Shown here piece after piece: positions 33,345 to 44,200 of a DNA stretch of 64,000 bases (its first letter is position 1; every line of letters begins with the position of its first letter). The notes under the pieces were generated by a model, which was given only the letters and a program-made list of their open reading frames with translations, was not told the origin of the DNA and did not search any database. A program made the position numbers and the translations under genes. Source of the DNA: Micrasema longulum (taxonomy: Eukaryota; Arthropoda; Insecta; Trichoptera; Brachycentridae); NCBI GenBank assembly GCA_022494885.1, contig JAGVSM010001716.1:1-64000 (forward strand). The letters are read 5' to 3'.

Positions 33345-34190
33345 GTAATAATTTTTGTATACTTGATATTAAGTTGTTGTATCCACAGCTTGCTTCGTAT
33401 CTCTTTTTTACTTACTTTTGTTAATAGTATTTTTTAAATGTCAAAATTGTACCGATAAAAAAAGAAAATATAATGATTGGAATATTGATTTATTTCATAA
33501 TCTTCATAAATCATTTTATGTACATAAGAATCACTCCTTATCCTCTCTAGTGGTGCAAAAGGCACTGCATTGCAACATTTACTTGGTGCAGTGTTAACTT
33601 AAACTGATCTTTAGTTCAGTGCTGAAAAAAACAGCGTTTATTAGATGAGCATAGTATTATTATGATCTGTTTGCAAAACAGTGAAGGTAAAAAATATACA
33701 AATAAGCTAAATTAAAATATAAGCAAACATATTAGGCTCTGTCTATTCTCACTAGGTATAGTACCTGTTTTGAGGTAGACAGCATTTTCTTTTTTTTTTA
33801 AATATAAAATGCAGCATATTTTTTATTAGAGATGTCGTAAGATAATTTATACAAAATTGAATAATATATAAAAGTATGATAATCTTACAAAAATTATGGA
33901 ACTAAAAAAATCAAAATTGTTAAAGTGTATGAAACTGACCTAACACTCTTCAATTTTTATTCTTTTTCAATTTCAGATATATAATTTTTTTATCACAAAC
34001 AAAAAAGTCTGCTTTCGTATTAAACCCTTTTTTACCATTATATATTTATTAAATAATTTCTTCATGAAGAATATTTGAAGCACCAACTTTGTGATTTTCC
34101 ATGTGAAATAATATAACAACTATAGTATTTAGTTGGGTAAAATCATTCAAATTATTTTAATATGCCGACCAGTTTCAGAACATGACCGTT
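33345..34190. other. Intergenic, with a SINE S1 3' fragment
   Basis: 33535-33660 has GGTGCAAAAGGCACTGCATT, part of the S1 3' body on the minus strand. The rest is AT-rich. GCCGACCAGTTTCAGAA at 34163 recalls the ACCGACCGGTTT repeat. Confidence 0.45.
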
Positions 34191-34196
34191 TCTTTG

Positions 34197-35318
34197 TTAA
34201 GGCTTAAAAATAAATCGAGACTTACTTATAAAATATAAATGAGGTAGCCATGATTCAAAATGTGATAAAAGCAAAATAAATTCAAATTTATTATTCTCAC
34301 AAATTATAGTTATTGAATTTTTGATGAAATCAAACATTTCTGGTATATTGCAAATAACAACGGGATCTATTTCTAAATAAAACACAGCGGACCTTAGATG
34401 AAATGGGTATAGAGTTATTAAACTATCTTCAATAGTACGACACTTTATATCTTGCAATAAATGATGAATAAAGTTCTGTATGACAGGTTCGAAATTGGAA
34501 ATAATAAAAATGTCATTCAGAATAGAGAAAAAACTAAAAAAGGCAGAACTATGGTGAGCTAAATGGCGGAAAAATACATTTTTATTTGAGAAATGCTTCT
34601 CTAAAATGGCATCAACTTCAGCATAGAAATCCGATTCACTTAAGTTTAATATCTGTTCACAAATTCTCAATAGTTTCTTTTCTATCAAAGGAATTAACCG
34701 GAGTATTAAAATATTATAAACATTTGTCGGAATAATTAATGAATCGTGCTCCCAAATTTTCACCAGAAACTCTAGAGTTTCATTTTCTAATTTTCCCGGT
34801 AATTCCAGGCACGATAGTGCAATGTGGACCAAAGATTCTCGGCTGCTAGATGAATCGATATTAATGAGAGCCGCACCAATGTTCAAACTTGTAATTTGCG
34901 TTTGATTATGCAAACAAGATGCTTTTGTAAAAGCAAAATGTTGAGAACCGTGAAAATTAAGTTGACTGTTTAATTCTGTTCGTTTCTTCCTCTTCCTTTG
35001 TTGGTAACTCGATTCCCTTTTATTTTCTTTCTTGCAAAGATGCTTTATGATGGTGTTTATTCTGTCATTATCAGAATTTTGAAGCACGTTTGTAGAATGT
35101 TTCATCTCACACAAACTCTGAGTTAGTTCCACAACACTTTTACAAAGTTTTGATTTAAGCTGCGATTGGTTTGCATTTCTTGTGAGTGTTAAAATTTTGC
35201 ACAAACTTTTGGCGATGTTTTCAGCAGTTTCAGAAGTGAGCAAAGGATCAAAAGCCGAACTAACTACCGGAGCGTTGTTAAAAGACAATAGCTTTTCTAA
35301 AACTTTATCTCTGACCAT
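34197..35318 (-). CDS. Unknown 373-aa helical protein, apparently single exon
   Basis: One uninterrupted ATG-to-TAA frame of 373 codons, by far the longest in this AT-rich window outside transposons, so chance is unlikely. I do not recognise the family. Residues 1-75 look helical (Leu, Lys and Ser rich). Residues 94-116 are strongly basic, with RKRKKR at 108-113, a plausible nuclear localisation signal. Residues 160-373 are rich in Leu, Ile and Phe at helical spacing, suggestive of HEAT-like or other alpha-solenoid repeats. No transmembrane segment or catalytic motif is evident, and the protein does not resemble a reverse transcriptase or transposase. About 100 bp upstream of the ATG lies a TGACAG-rich patch (35415-35450), as at TBC1D7. 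A DNA-repair or Integrator-type scaffold is conceivable from the helical style, but that is speculation. Further 3' exons cannot be excluded, though the stop is clear. Confidence 0.72.
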   Translation of the reverse strand: MVRDKVLEKLLSFNNAPVVSSAFDPLLTSETAENIAKSLCKILTLTRNANQSQLKSKLCKSVVELTQSLCEMKHSTNVLQNSDNDRINTIIKHLCKKENKRESSYQQRKRKKRTELNSQLNFHGSQHFAFTKASCLHNQTQITSLNIGAALINIDSSSSRESLVHIALSCLELPGKLENETLEFLVKIWEHDSLIIPTNVYNILILRLIPLIEKKLLRICEQILNLSESDFYAEVDAILEKHFSNKNVFFRHLAHHSSAFFSFFSILNDIFIISNFEPVIQNFIHHLLQDIKCRTIEDSLITLYPFHLRSAVFYLEIDPVVICNIPEMFDFIKNSITIICENNKFEFILLLSHFESWLPHLYFISKSRFIFKP

Positions 35319-35399
35319 TGTAATAACATATATTATTTGAATTTAATGTTTAGAAAAATATATAGACGTAAACTAAAACTCCACAAATTTTAAATTCAA

Positions 35400-35455
35400 A
35401 AAGTTTGCGAAAAGAGCTGTCAACTCCCAGCTGTCACATTGTCAACTCCATAGAT
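35400..35455 (-). promoter_or_regulatory. TGACAG cluster upstream of the unknown 373-aa gene
   Basis: Read on the minus strand there are three or four TTGACA/TGACAG repeats in about 40 bp, the nearest about 100 bp before the ATG at 35318. This matches the placement and core of the TBC1D7 upstream motif. Function is inferred only from recurrence. Confidence 0.35.
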
Positions 35456-35542
35456 AAAACATATATGATATGTCACAGAGCATAGTTTTTTTATATATTT
35501 TTAATGTGTCAATTCCATAAACAATTTGAAATTTTAAGCTCT

Positions 35543-35856
35543 TACATTATCATCATTCCCCTTTCCGCACCCAGTGGTGCATAGAGCAATGCATAAGCTG
35601 ACCATATACAGTGTATTTCTCAGTTTCACGCTTCAGGTGCCATTCCAGAGCAATGAAATATTTCAGTTTAAACAACCCTTAAATTAAATATTTCACATTC
35701 ATCCTGCCAGGTACACCCAGGACCTCAAGAATGATAGGCGAACGTGCCAAACAGTAAACAACTGGGTACATTTATCTCCGCTAGCATTCCTCTTTCAGGA
35801 TTTTTACATAAGATCAATCATCGAGTCGAAAACCGTTATCTAGGGTTTTGGTTGCA
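35543..35856 (-). mobile_element. SINE family S1 with 5' extension, decayed
   Basis: Minus strand: CCAAAACCCTAGATAACGG, GACTCGATGATTGATC, degenerate tRNA-like unit, CTGGAATGGCACCTGAAGC, then GCACCACTGGGTGCGGAAAG and ATGATGATAATG. About 230 bp upstream of the start of the 34197-35318 gene. Confidence 0.6.
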
Positions 35857-35889
35857 ACATTATTTTTTACAAGCTTACTGAGAGATACA

Positions 35890-36060
35890 AAGTAGCAATA
35901 CTCACAATTTCCCATTTTTCATAGGAATGAGCTGTAATTTTAGCACTAGGAAAGCATCGAATTAAATTGTTTTCTATGGCTTTTTCTAATAAGAGTCGGG
36001 GGAAAAAAGTGAATGACAATAAAAACACAAATACTATCAATATTTTTTTATTTTTCAATA
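35890..36060 (-). other. Possible orphan exon, hydrophobic segment then KWEI
   Basis: The minus frame contains VFVFLLSFTFFPRLLLEKAI then SAKITAHSYEKWEI, with an ATTGATAG acceptor-like site before and GTGAGT directly after. A hydrophobic stretch, FPxLLxKxI and S..YxxW faintly recall the N-terminus of CD36/SCARB-type receptors. There is no in-frame ATG, and no second exon was found in the window. It may be a relic. Confidence 0.25.
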
Positions 36061-38220
36061 AATAAATCTACTGATTTTTGTTTGTTACTAACTTACTTAT
36101 TATTTATAAAACAATTCCATAGTGAATATTATTCCAAATTCATAAATAAACCTTTTTTTTGTGAAAATGACATACATACTATTTACATTCTACCATACAT
36201 ATAAACAATATTATAGTCATCCACATATCCATAGAAAAGAACAGATCTAATAATAAAATTAATTAAGAAAATTTGCGCTAGGTAAATAATAAACATTACA
36301 TTTTCCTTTGGCCTGGTAAGAAAAAACAGCTATAATAATAATTATTGTAAAAAATTAAAATAAATTTTATGCTAACCCAAAATTAATTATATTAGCAAAA
36401 TATTATTTTTTTATACCCATGGAATGTCTAAATACATTATTATTTTTTTTAATTCACACTTTTAAACATACAATGATAAAATTAATATTTGTGCCTTATT
36501 TCATGGAATTAATGAAAAGGGGTTTTATTAAGAAAACATGATATTGGAAATTGTGATGTAAATACAACAGTGATGTAAAAAACAAGAGTGAAAATTCACT
36601 CTTTAACAAAGGGTGCTTTTGCAAGCCAAAGATGGAGTTAATCAAATATTTTTTTTTGTATTACACATATTTGTCTCTAATAATAAAATCTACGAATGAC
36701 ATAATGCGAATTTTAATTCTCAGTTTGACAAAATATGTAGAACAAATGTTCATAAAGAAATATGTAAAAAAAAAAAAATAACTAGTGAAATACAAATATT
36801 TTTATTTTTAGTGATTAGACTTGTTGATTAATTTTAATATATCTTTTATTGGTACCGGCGTGGAAAAAAAACTAACAAAGCTACATATTTGTTGACTGAG
36901 CAGTTTAAATAGTCTTCCCTAATTGAACCATATTTTTTTCTAGTGAAAAATATTTTAATCCAGCTGTGGTTTGTAACTATATCTTTTTATTTTCTAAAGA
37001 AACAACTCCTGATTCAAACATCATTTATAATATATACCTACCTTGGTTAAACCATTTACATGCAAAATATCTTTAAATATAGACTAGATAAACAATAAAA
37101 CTAAATACTATTTAAATCAATTTGTTTTGCCAGAGCAAGAAAGTTTTTATTAGTAATGAAAGTGTGTAGTGAAATTTTCAGATATCAAGGAATATTGATT
37201 CAATTTTTTTAAATATAAACATAAAATAAAACATTATAAATAAAGTGGCAAGACTTGTTGTGACTTACATACAAACTTTTTATATCCCACTAGATTAATT
37301 TATTACATAAATTATTGATCGTTTTATCTTGTTCAGTATAATTAATATAAAATAGATGTGACTAAATTCGACGAAAATAATAAATATTGTAGTTAATTAC
37401 GAAAGTAAAACCAGATCAAATTTTAGATAACTGAGCCTAAAACGTTTCCAAAATTCATTGGTAAGCACTTTTATTACACACATCAACTATGTTATTCAGA
37501 TATCAGTAAAGATACAAAACAAACGATAAACAAAACTCAGACAAACTTTTCAAAAGACGTGAAAAATATTATATCACCAATAATCCGTTACGGTTAGTAA
37601 ATAAAATTTCAAATAAGAAAATAAGTAAATAAATATATAATGTACAAATTAAATCCTAATATTGTACAAGTACCTATATTCATTTTGGTATTATATTATA
37701 GTTATGTTACCCTGAGTCTGGCAATTCAATATTGTTTTTTAGTATCATCATGATCATCAATATCAATCGGTCTTTTATGCCTAGGCTTTTACATAATACA
37801 ATGAAATTCTACAATTCAAGTAATTGTAGACTATGTGTTTCAAAGGTATAAATTATATTTATTTAATTTAACAATCGCTATGCTCTGAAACATTGGTACT
37901 TATAATATCACACAGCAAAATAACCAATGAAGTTTTCATTTTGGCAAATAAATTTTATCAACACATTGATAATTTGCAATGATGCTGATTAATATAAATG
38001 TGTTTTTTTTAAAAGGAAATAGAGGTGTTTTTGTTTCAACTGCATTTTAAATATTATTTATCTTTTCTAGTTCTTATTATTTTTTAAACATGTACTTATT
38101 TATTTTACAACTTTATTTTAACTTAAAAAGTCAATTAGGGCGGTTATTTTCATAAAATAAAATATTATAAATAAAAATCACACAGGAAATAATGCTTAGA
38201 AAGTGGAACACCGTTTAGAG
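36060..38220. other. AT-rich intergenic sequence and ABC 3' UTR
   Basis: No exon-like frame or TIR. The part next to 38222 is the likely ABC 3' UTR. Confidence 0.45.
38098..38115 (-). terminator. Candidate poly(A) signal of the ABC gene
   Basis: On the minus strand AATAAA (complement of 38099-38104) lies about 120 nt after the stop at 38222, with AATAAAG just before it. Spacing is reasonable for a short 3' UTR, but AATAAA is common in this AT-rich DNA. Confidence 0.4.
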
Positions 38221-38221
38221 T

Positions 38222-41200
38222 TTATCCTTTTTTGAATTTGATGATTAGAATACTAAGTGTGAGGTAGATGACAATCCAAATCCCCGTGGAGATAAATCCA
38301 AAGTACACGTCCGGTACATTCATGTCCCACCCTCGCTGGAGGATGGACCGCAAGCTCTCAGTGGACTTGGTGAGGGGTAGCAGATAGCTAATGTACTGCA
38401 AGATCTGGTGCATGCCCTCGATGGGCCAGATGATCCCGCACAGCATCATCATGGGAAGGAAGGAACCGAGGGCGAGGTATGTGGCAGTACGCTCCGTCTC
38501 ACACACACACGATACCACGAATCCTAGCAACAAAAATATAAAAGATAATATTATGTATTGTGACAGAAATGAACACTATTTTTTAAATGAATCGGGTTGT
38601 GGTCCTGTGGCTATTGTCTCAGACTTACGGACCAATGATCCGTGGTTCGAATCCCACTCTACTCCAACATTATTTCCATTTTCTAATAGTGAGTTAATAC
38701 TCGTTGAAAATGGCCCTAAATATTAAATATATGGGTAAATCATAAGAACGCGAATATTTATTTAAAAAAAAAAAAAATACATGTATTATTGGCATGCTAT
38801 CAAAAATATCAAACAAATTTTAATAGTTATTGCTAATTGCTAAATTATATGCCAATAGTGTTGCCGAAATTTCGAAAGTTTTATTTCCACAGTCCACCTT
38901 TCCCCCTTAAACACTTCTTTTTAAAATCTCTGTCCAGATTTGGTCTGGTTTTTCTTATTTTTACGCAACATTAAATATGCAAAGTACTTTTACTGATATA
39001 TTTATTCTGTGTTTAGTTAATTAATTTTAGCGACTAAATAAATAATAAAATTTAGCAACTTCAATTAGCATGCACAAATGCTGATAAATCTATTACTACA
39101 TAGATATGTGTATGTACGCGTTTTAATTCCAGATCCTGCGAGTAATATTTATTTATTGAATACTAATAATACAAGTTTGTAACCAGGCAGATATATAGCA
39201 GTTTTTTTATCCACCAAAATCAGTAATTATGTGTTTAATATAATTAAAATGTTCTGTTCTATGCATACCAAATGTCATTCCACATAGTCCAGTAATGAGG
39301 GTGAGTACAATGACCCACACCATCTGACCGCGACAAGTGAGGTCAAATACAGCAAATCCAAATACCAGCACAAGCACTGTCTGTATACACATTACAGTGA
39401 ATTGTGTGAATACATGGGAAAACAAGATCTCTGTGCCTGTGGGACAAAAAAAATCATTAAAAATCATGGATTTGTTAGGGTAATGAGGCGTTGAAGGGCT
39501 GACACCAAAGCGAGCGGAGATAGATCACATTCCTCCACTGGATTTTTTAAAAAAACAATCATTTTTCCAATAACTACATTTTTCCTTTCTTCATTTACTA
39601 TTTTCTACTAATATTTTTTATTTATTCACCACCTCAAGACTCGAAATAAACTATGTAAATAATAAATTACGATCCTGCAGGATATATTTTAAAAAATGAG
39701 GAAGCTCAGTGAAACTTGAGACTGTGTTAAGAAATTCCCTTGCAAACGGTTCTGTAACTTCATGTTACAGATAGCAAAAAATGAGATATTCTGAAATACA
39801 CGTATTAATAAACAAAATTTCAATAAGCTGGAATACAGCAGTTTCTAACATGGGAGGCGCGGACTATTGCCAGGGGAGGCGCCAAAAAAAATTTGATAGA
39901 GTTATCATGCGATAGCTCACTAAAACAAAAGTTTCAAAATGAAACCTTAATTCAATTTTGGATGAATCTTAGCGGAGAGTATGAATCTTTGTGTTGCAAA
40001 GAAATGCAGGTAATTCTACTGTTTGTAATGTCTTATTTATGCAAAACGGGGTATTTGGCACTGGCTGCAATGAAAACCAAATATTGAGCCAGTTTAGTAG
40101 TCGAAAAAGAGATACGAGTGGCACTTTTCACATTAGGTACTCCTAAACTTTGTGCCAATAAACAACAACAAAGGCAGTAAAAAATATTTGAAAGGGGAAA
40201 AACATTAATGAAGAAAAAAAATTTAAAGATTCAAACAGAAGGCTAAAAAATATGTGTTAAATAACTTATAAATTAAATATGTTTTGTTATTATTAGATTA
40301 CATAAAAGAATATGTTTATGTGTGCCCTATTTCTTGAAATCTTGAATCTTGATTCAAAATAATAAAAAATAAAAAAAAACAACTCAAACCTGTGATTCCC
40401 GAGACGAGCAGCCTCTCTAAAATTCCCTCATTTCTCTCTATCAGCATAGCCACTGATGTCAATGCAACAGCCAGAAAGAAAATGATGCTATGAAATAAGA
40501 CAATATTATATTATTATCATATTAATTATTATCAATTTTTCTTGTTTTCAGTAACATTTGATAAAATATAGAGTTTTAGCATGACATGTATTGAGGTTTC
40601 TACAGTAACTTTACCAAGTCTACCACAGTCAGGCTTCTTGGCGTAAATGGGAGGCCACCCTCCCAGGCAGGGCCAAAAAGGTAACCCGGAAGATAGGAGC
40701 ATAACTGCGCCGACTAAGTCAACCCCAATAGCCCTGTAAAGGACTTTCCACCAGGTCCAAGTGGTGTAATGAGATAAATGAGATAAAATAGCGAGTTGAA
40801 TAAAACTTACGTCAGAACAACACCAGGTCCAGCAAAATCAGTAAAATTGGGCACCCTATCTCCATAAATCGGATCTTCAAACTGCAATAAGATATTTAAA
40901 AACTGAGTGTGTAAGGAAAGATAAAAATTATGTCTTAATTAGTACCTACTACGTGTATATCTGTCAAAAAGTCAAGAAAACAGTAAAAATCACAACTTGT
41001 TACAATTGATTTTTATGCTGGCACTAGCAAATTATAAGTGGCTTGTTTTGTGATTTGTTATGAGAAAGCCACAACATTATGTCACATAAATATCATATCT
41101 CAGTACGTCAAGCAATGCCAGACTGTATGAAAACATGACATTTAGAGAGCATATATTTTTATGTTTCTAATGGATATCTCCGACAGCGTCAGAACATACT

Positions 41201-44200
41201 GTTTTACCTCCCGGCTTCCAGAACCAGGCTGCCTCTGGTTACATCGATTGGAAGAGCAGTCAGGCAGCAGAACATGATTACTTTAGAGATCGGTGTTATT
41301 CGCCTCAGTGAAACTATGTTTAAGGGGCTAATATTCTTGTTATCAAATAGTATTATACCTTAATAATATCAAACCATTGCTCAAGGGTTCTTGGCCTGAT
41401 ATGTTGTCCTAATATAATGGCTTAAATATATTGTTTTATGTGTAATGTATTTTGGTCTAATTACTATCTACCATACATACCTACATATTTAATATAAAAT
41501 ATCTATTAACTCTTAAAAGGCTGTGCTAAAATAAAATTACAAACGGTCATATAATATTGTATTACCTCAGGCAAAAGACAGAATATTCTGAGGTTCAGGC
41601 ATGTGAAAAAAAAAGACATGCTAAATAGTTCCTTTTCAGTAATTTATAAAAATTATAATTAAATTTAGGCCTATCATAGCAAAATAATTTTAAAATCGTA
41701 AATACGCCAGTCATTTAACTAACATGCACTCCTGCTTACTGCCAATAACTGACAGATTAAATTAATGTCTTTTTTGTTTTTGTCTCTTTCACACAAACAC
41801 CGGCCACAGAACAGCGTCTCCATCTTCCTTGTTATAAGTTCTATCCTTTTGCTCTTTCTTTTACAATAAAATGGATTTATTATGGTATTGTCATCACTTT
41901 CATTCGTACAATAATTCTTTGCATAGCAAGAATAATATTTTTGTATTAAAATCCGGCATATTTAATCAAATTTTACTTTAAAAAAATTGGTGTGAAAATT
42001 TGAAGATTATAAAAAATACAACTTCATCATTTAAATAAATAAGAGAGTTATATCAAGTCTTGTATCCTATGTAGACTCGTCTTACATCACAGCCACAGAG
42101 TTAATTAATAACATAATTGAGTATTACTAGAGAAAAATGATTTAAAAAGCTTTATTTAGTTATCAGCAATATGCTACATATTTTATATACTCATACTTAC
42201 TCTTACTGGAACTTGGTAAATTTTGTCAGTGTAGTTACAGACTGTAGCCAATTTTCTACTGAATGCAAAGAACGATTGTTGGAAATCTCTCAAAAGAAGA
42301 AATTCTATTTGTTTATCTGCAAATTAATTTGGAAACATTACAATTAGAAATAATTAAAAGTTAATCAACAATTTTTATAGTATATCCAAATGTTTGTAAA
42401 CATGCTGGATCCTCTCTAGGGATTTATTGAGATCTAAATTTGTTGCAACAAAGAGGGATTTTTTTTTTAAAAGGGTGGTATGAAAGTCTAGGCATCTACA
42501 AAAGTCAACAGATGGAAGATTTTTCTATTGAAAATAACTCACTACAGAGCACAATTTTTCATTATTAATACTTACTCATCAAGAGTTTAGAGAGTTTAAA
42601 AAAGGTAGAATAGGTACACTTTGCAATAAAAGTGTATTTATATAATAAATAAACAAAAAGTGTATGTTTTTAATCATAATGAACAAATAATAAAATCAAA
42701 TAGGTAGGTTATTAGGTAAATTAGGGGTAAAACTTACTGGTGACATCCATGTGAACGTCAACTGTAGAACTGTCAATGGTCTCGTTATCGGTACTTTTTC
42801 CATCAGCTAGAAGGCTCTCCAGAGCCTCCGTGAAGTTGGCTCTGAAGACAATAACAGCCCATATACCTCCCTTTTTAGCTGCTGTTATTGCTTCTTCCCG
42901 TTCACTGTATCTAATCTGAAACATTGTGTAATCATTATTTACCAAGACAAAAATGCCTCGGTAGTCATTTTTCACTAGTTATAATTAGGAAGTTTAGTGC
43001 TACCTATATGAAATAAGATTTCAGGAATGTTTTCTTAGACATAATAAAAACAAATAAACTTGATTTTTTGATTTAAAAAAAAATACATTTATATAAGAGA
43101 ACAAAACATAAATAATAGTTCAAGATTAAATGGTAATATTGTAGATATTAGCACTCTTAAATGCGTGTACTTTGCTCTGTTTCAATCCACTGCATCCATC
43201 TTAAAGCCTCTCATAATTTAACAGAAATTATTACTATGAATCATATTCTGGCGTTCTTCAACATAACTTTGAGAACAGTTATTCCAGTAAATGAAGGTAC
43301 TGGATGTGAGGCAACTTTACCCAAAAAAAGTATTTACGTAATTCTGCTCAAACAATAAGGAATGGTCTCAGGAAAATGTTCGTACGAGGTTTTTCCAGAG
43401 TATGAATGATGTTTTACCCACAATCTAAACCTGCACGACATTTGCTCAGAGGCACATCTTATAGGTCTCCCATTCATTGTAAAAAGGGCACCCATATAAC
43501 CATGTTTATACTCTAAGTAAACTAACCTGTGACCGACAACTGTATTGAAAACCTTTCTCAATCACCTACAAGTGTTTCCTTAAAGAGACCCAACTTTGAG
43601 GTACTTCCGTGTTGTTCTCTGACACATTCACAAGTATTTATTTATTATATAAACATCCGTTTCTTAAAGTATCTGTCTTTATATAAAATTACACAAGTTA
43701 CTTATGCACCTTATACAACTTTATCAATGTCTCTATCACAGTTTTTACATAATTTAAAAAATAATATTTTGTTTCATTTTGGTCTATACTACTGAAATTT
43801 ATGCTATATGAGGGACCATACCTTCTATCTTTACCCAGATTTGATCTTTGAAGCATATATTTTTTTAAAAAACATTATAAAATAGCCATAAAATAAACAC
43901 AGTTAACAGCCAGCAGAGCGTGCAGATTTCATCTCTATTAAATAAATCACATCAATAATTAATGCTTTCAAGAATCTTTTTAAGCCAATTTATATCTATT
44001 GTTATAGTATAAAATATTTTAAATGGAAAATTTTACTATTGAAATCTTCTTACAAATGTGCCTTTCCGATCTTTGAGATAGCCGAGATATTTGCAACTCA
44101 GTAGCTTTTCATTGCAAGTTTCCAGTTTAGAGACGCAAGAGTCCAGAGATTCCTTAGGGGCGAGTTCGTGGTTCACAACAGCTATTTTGAGTCCCACGGG

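Noticed and set aside
38391..38726. A 111-aa plus-strand ORF
   Set aside because: It overlaps ABC exon 15 in antisense and then runs into SINE S2; not a gene.
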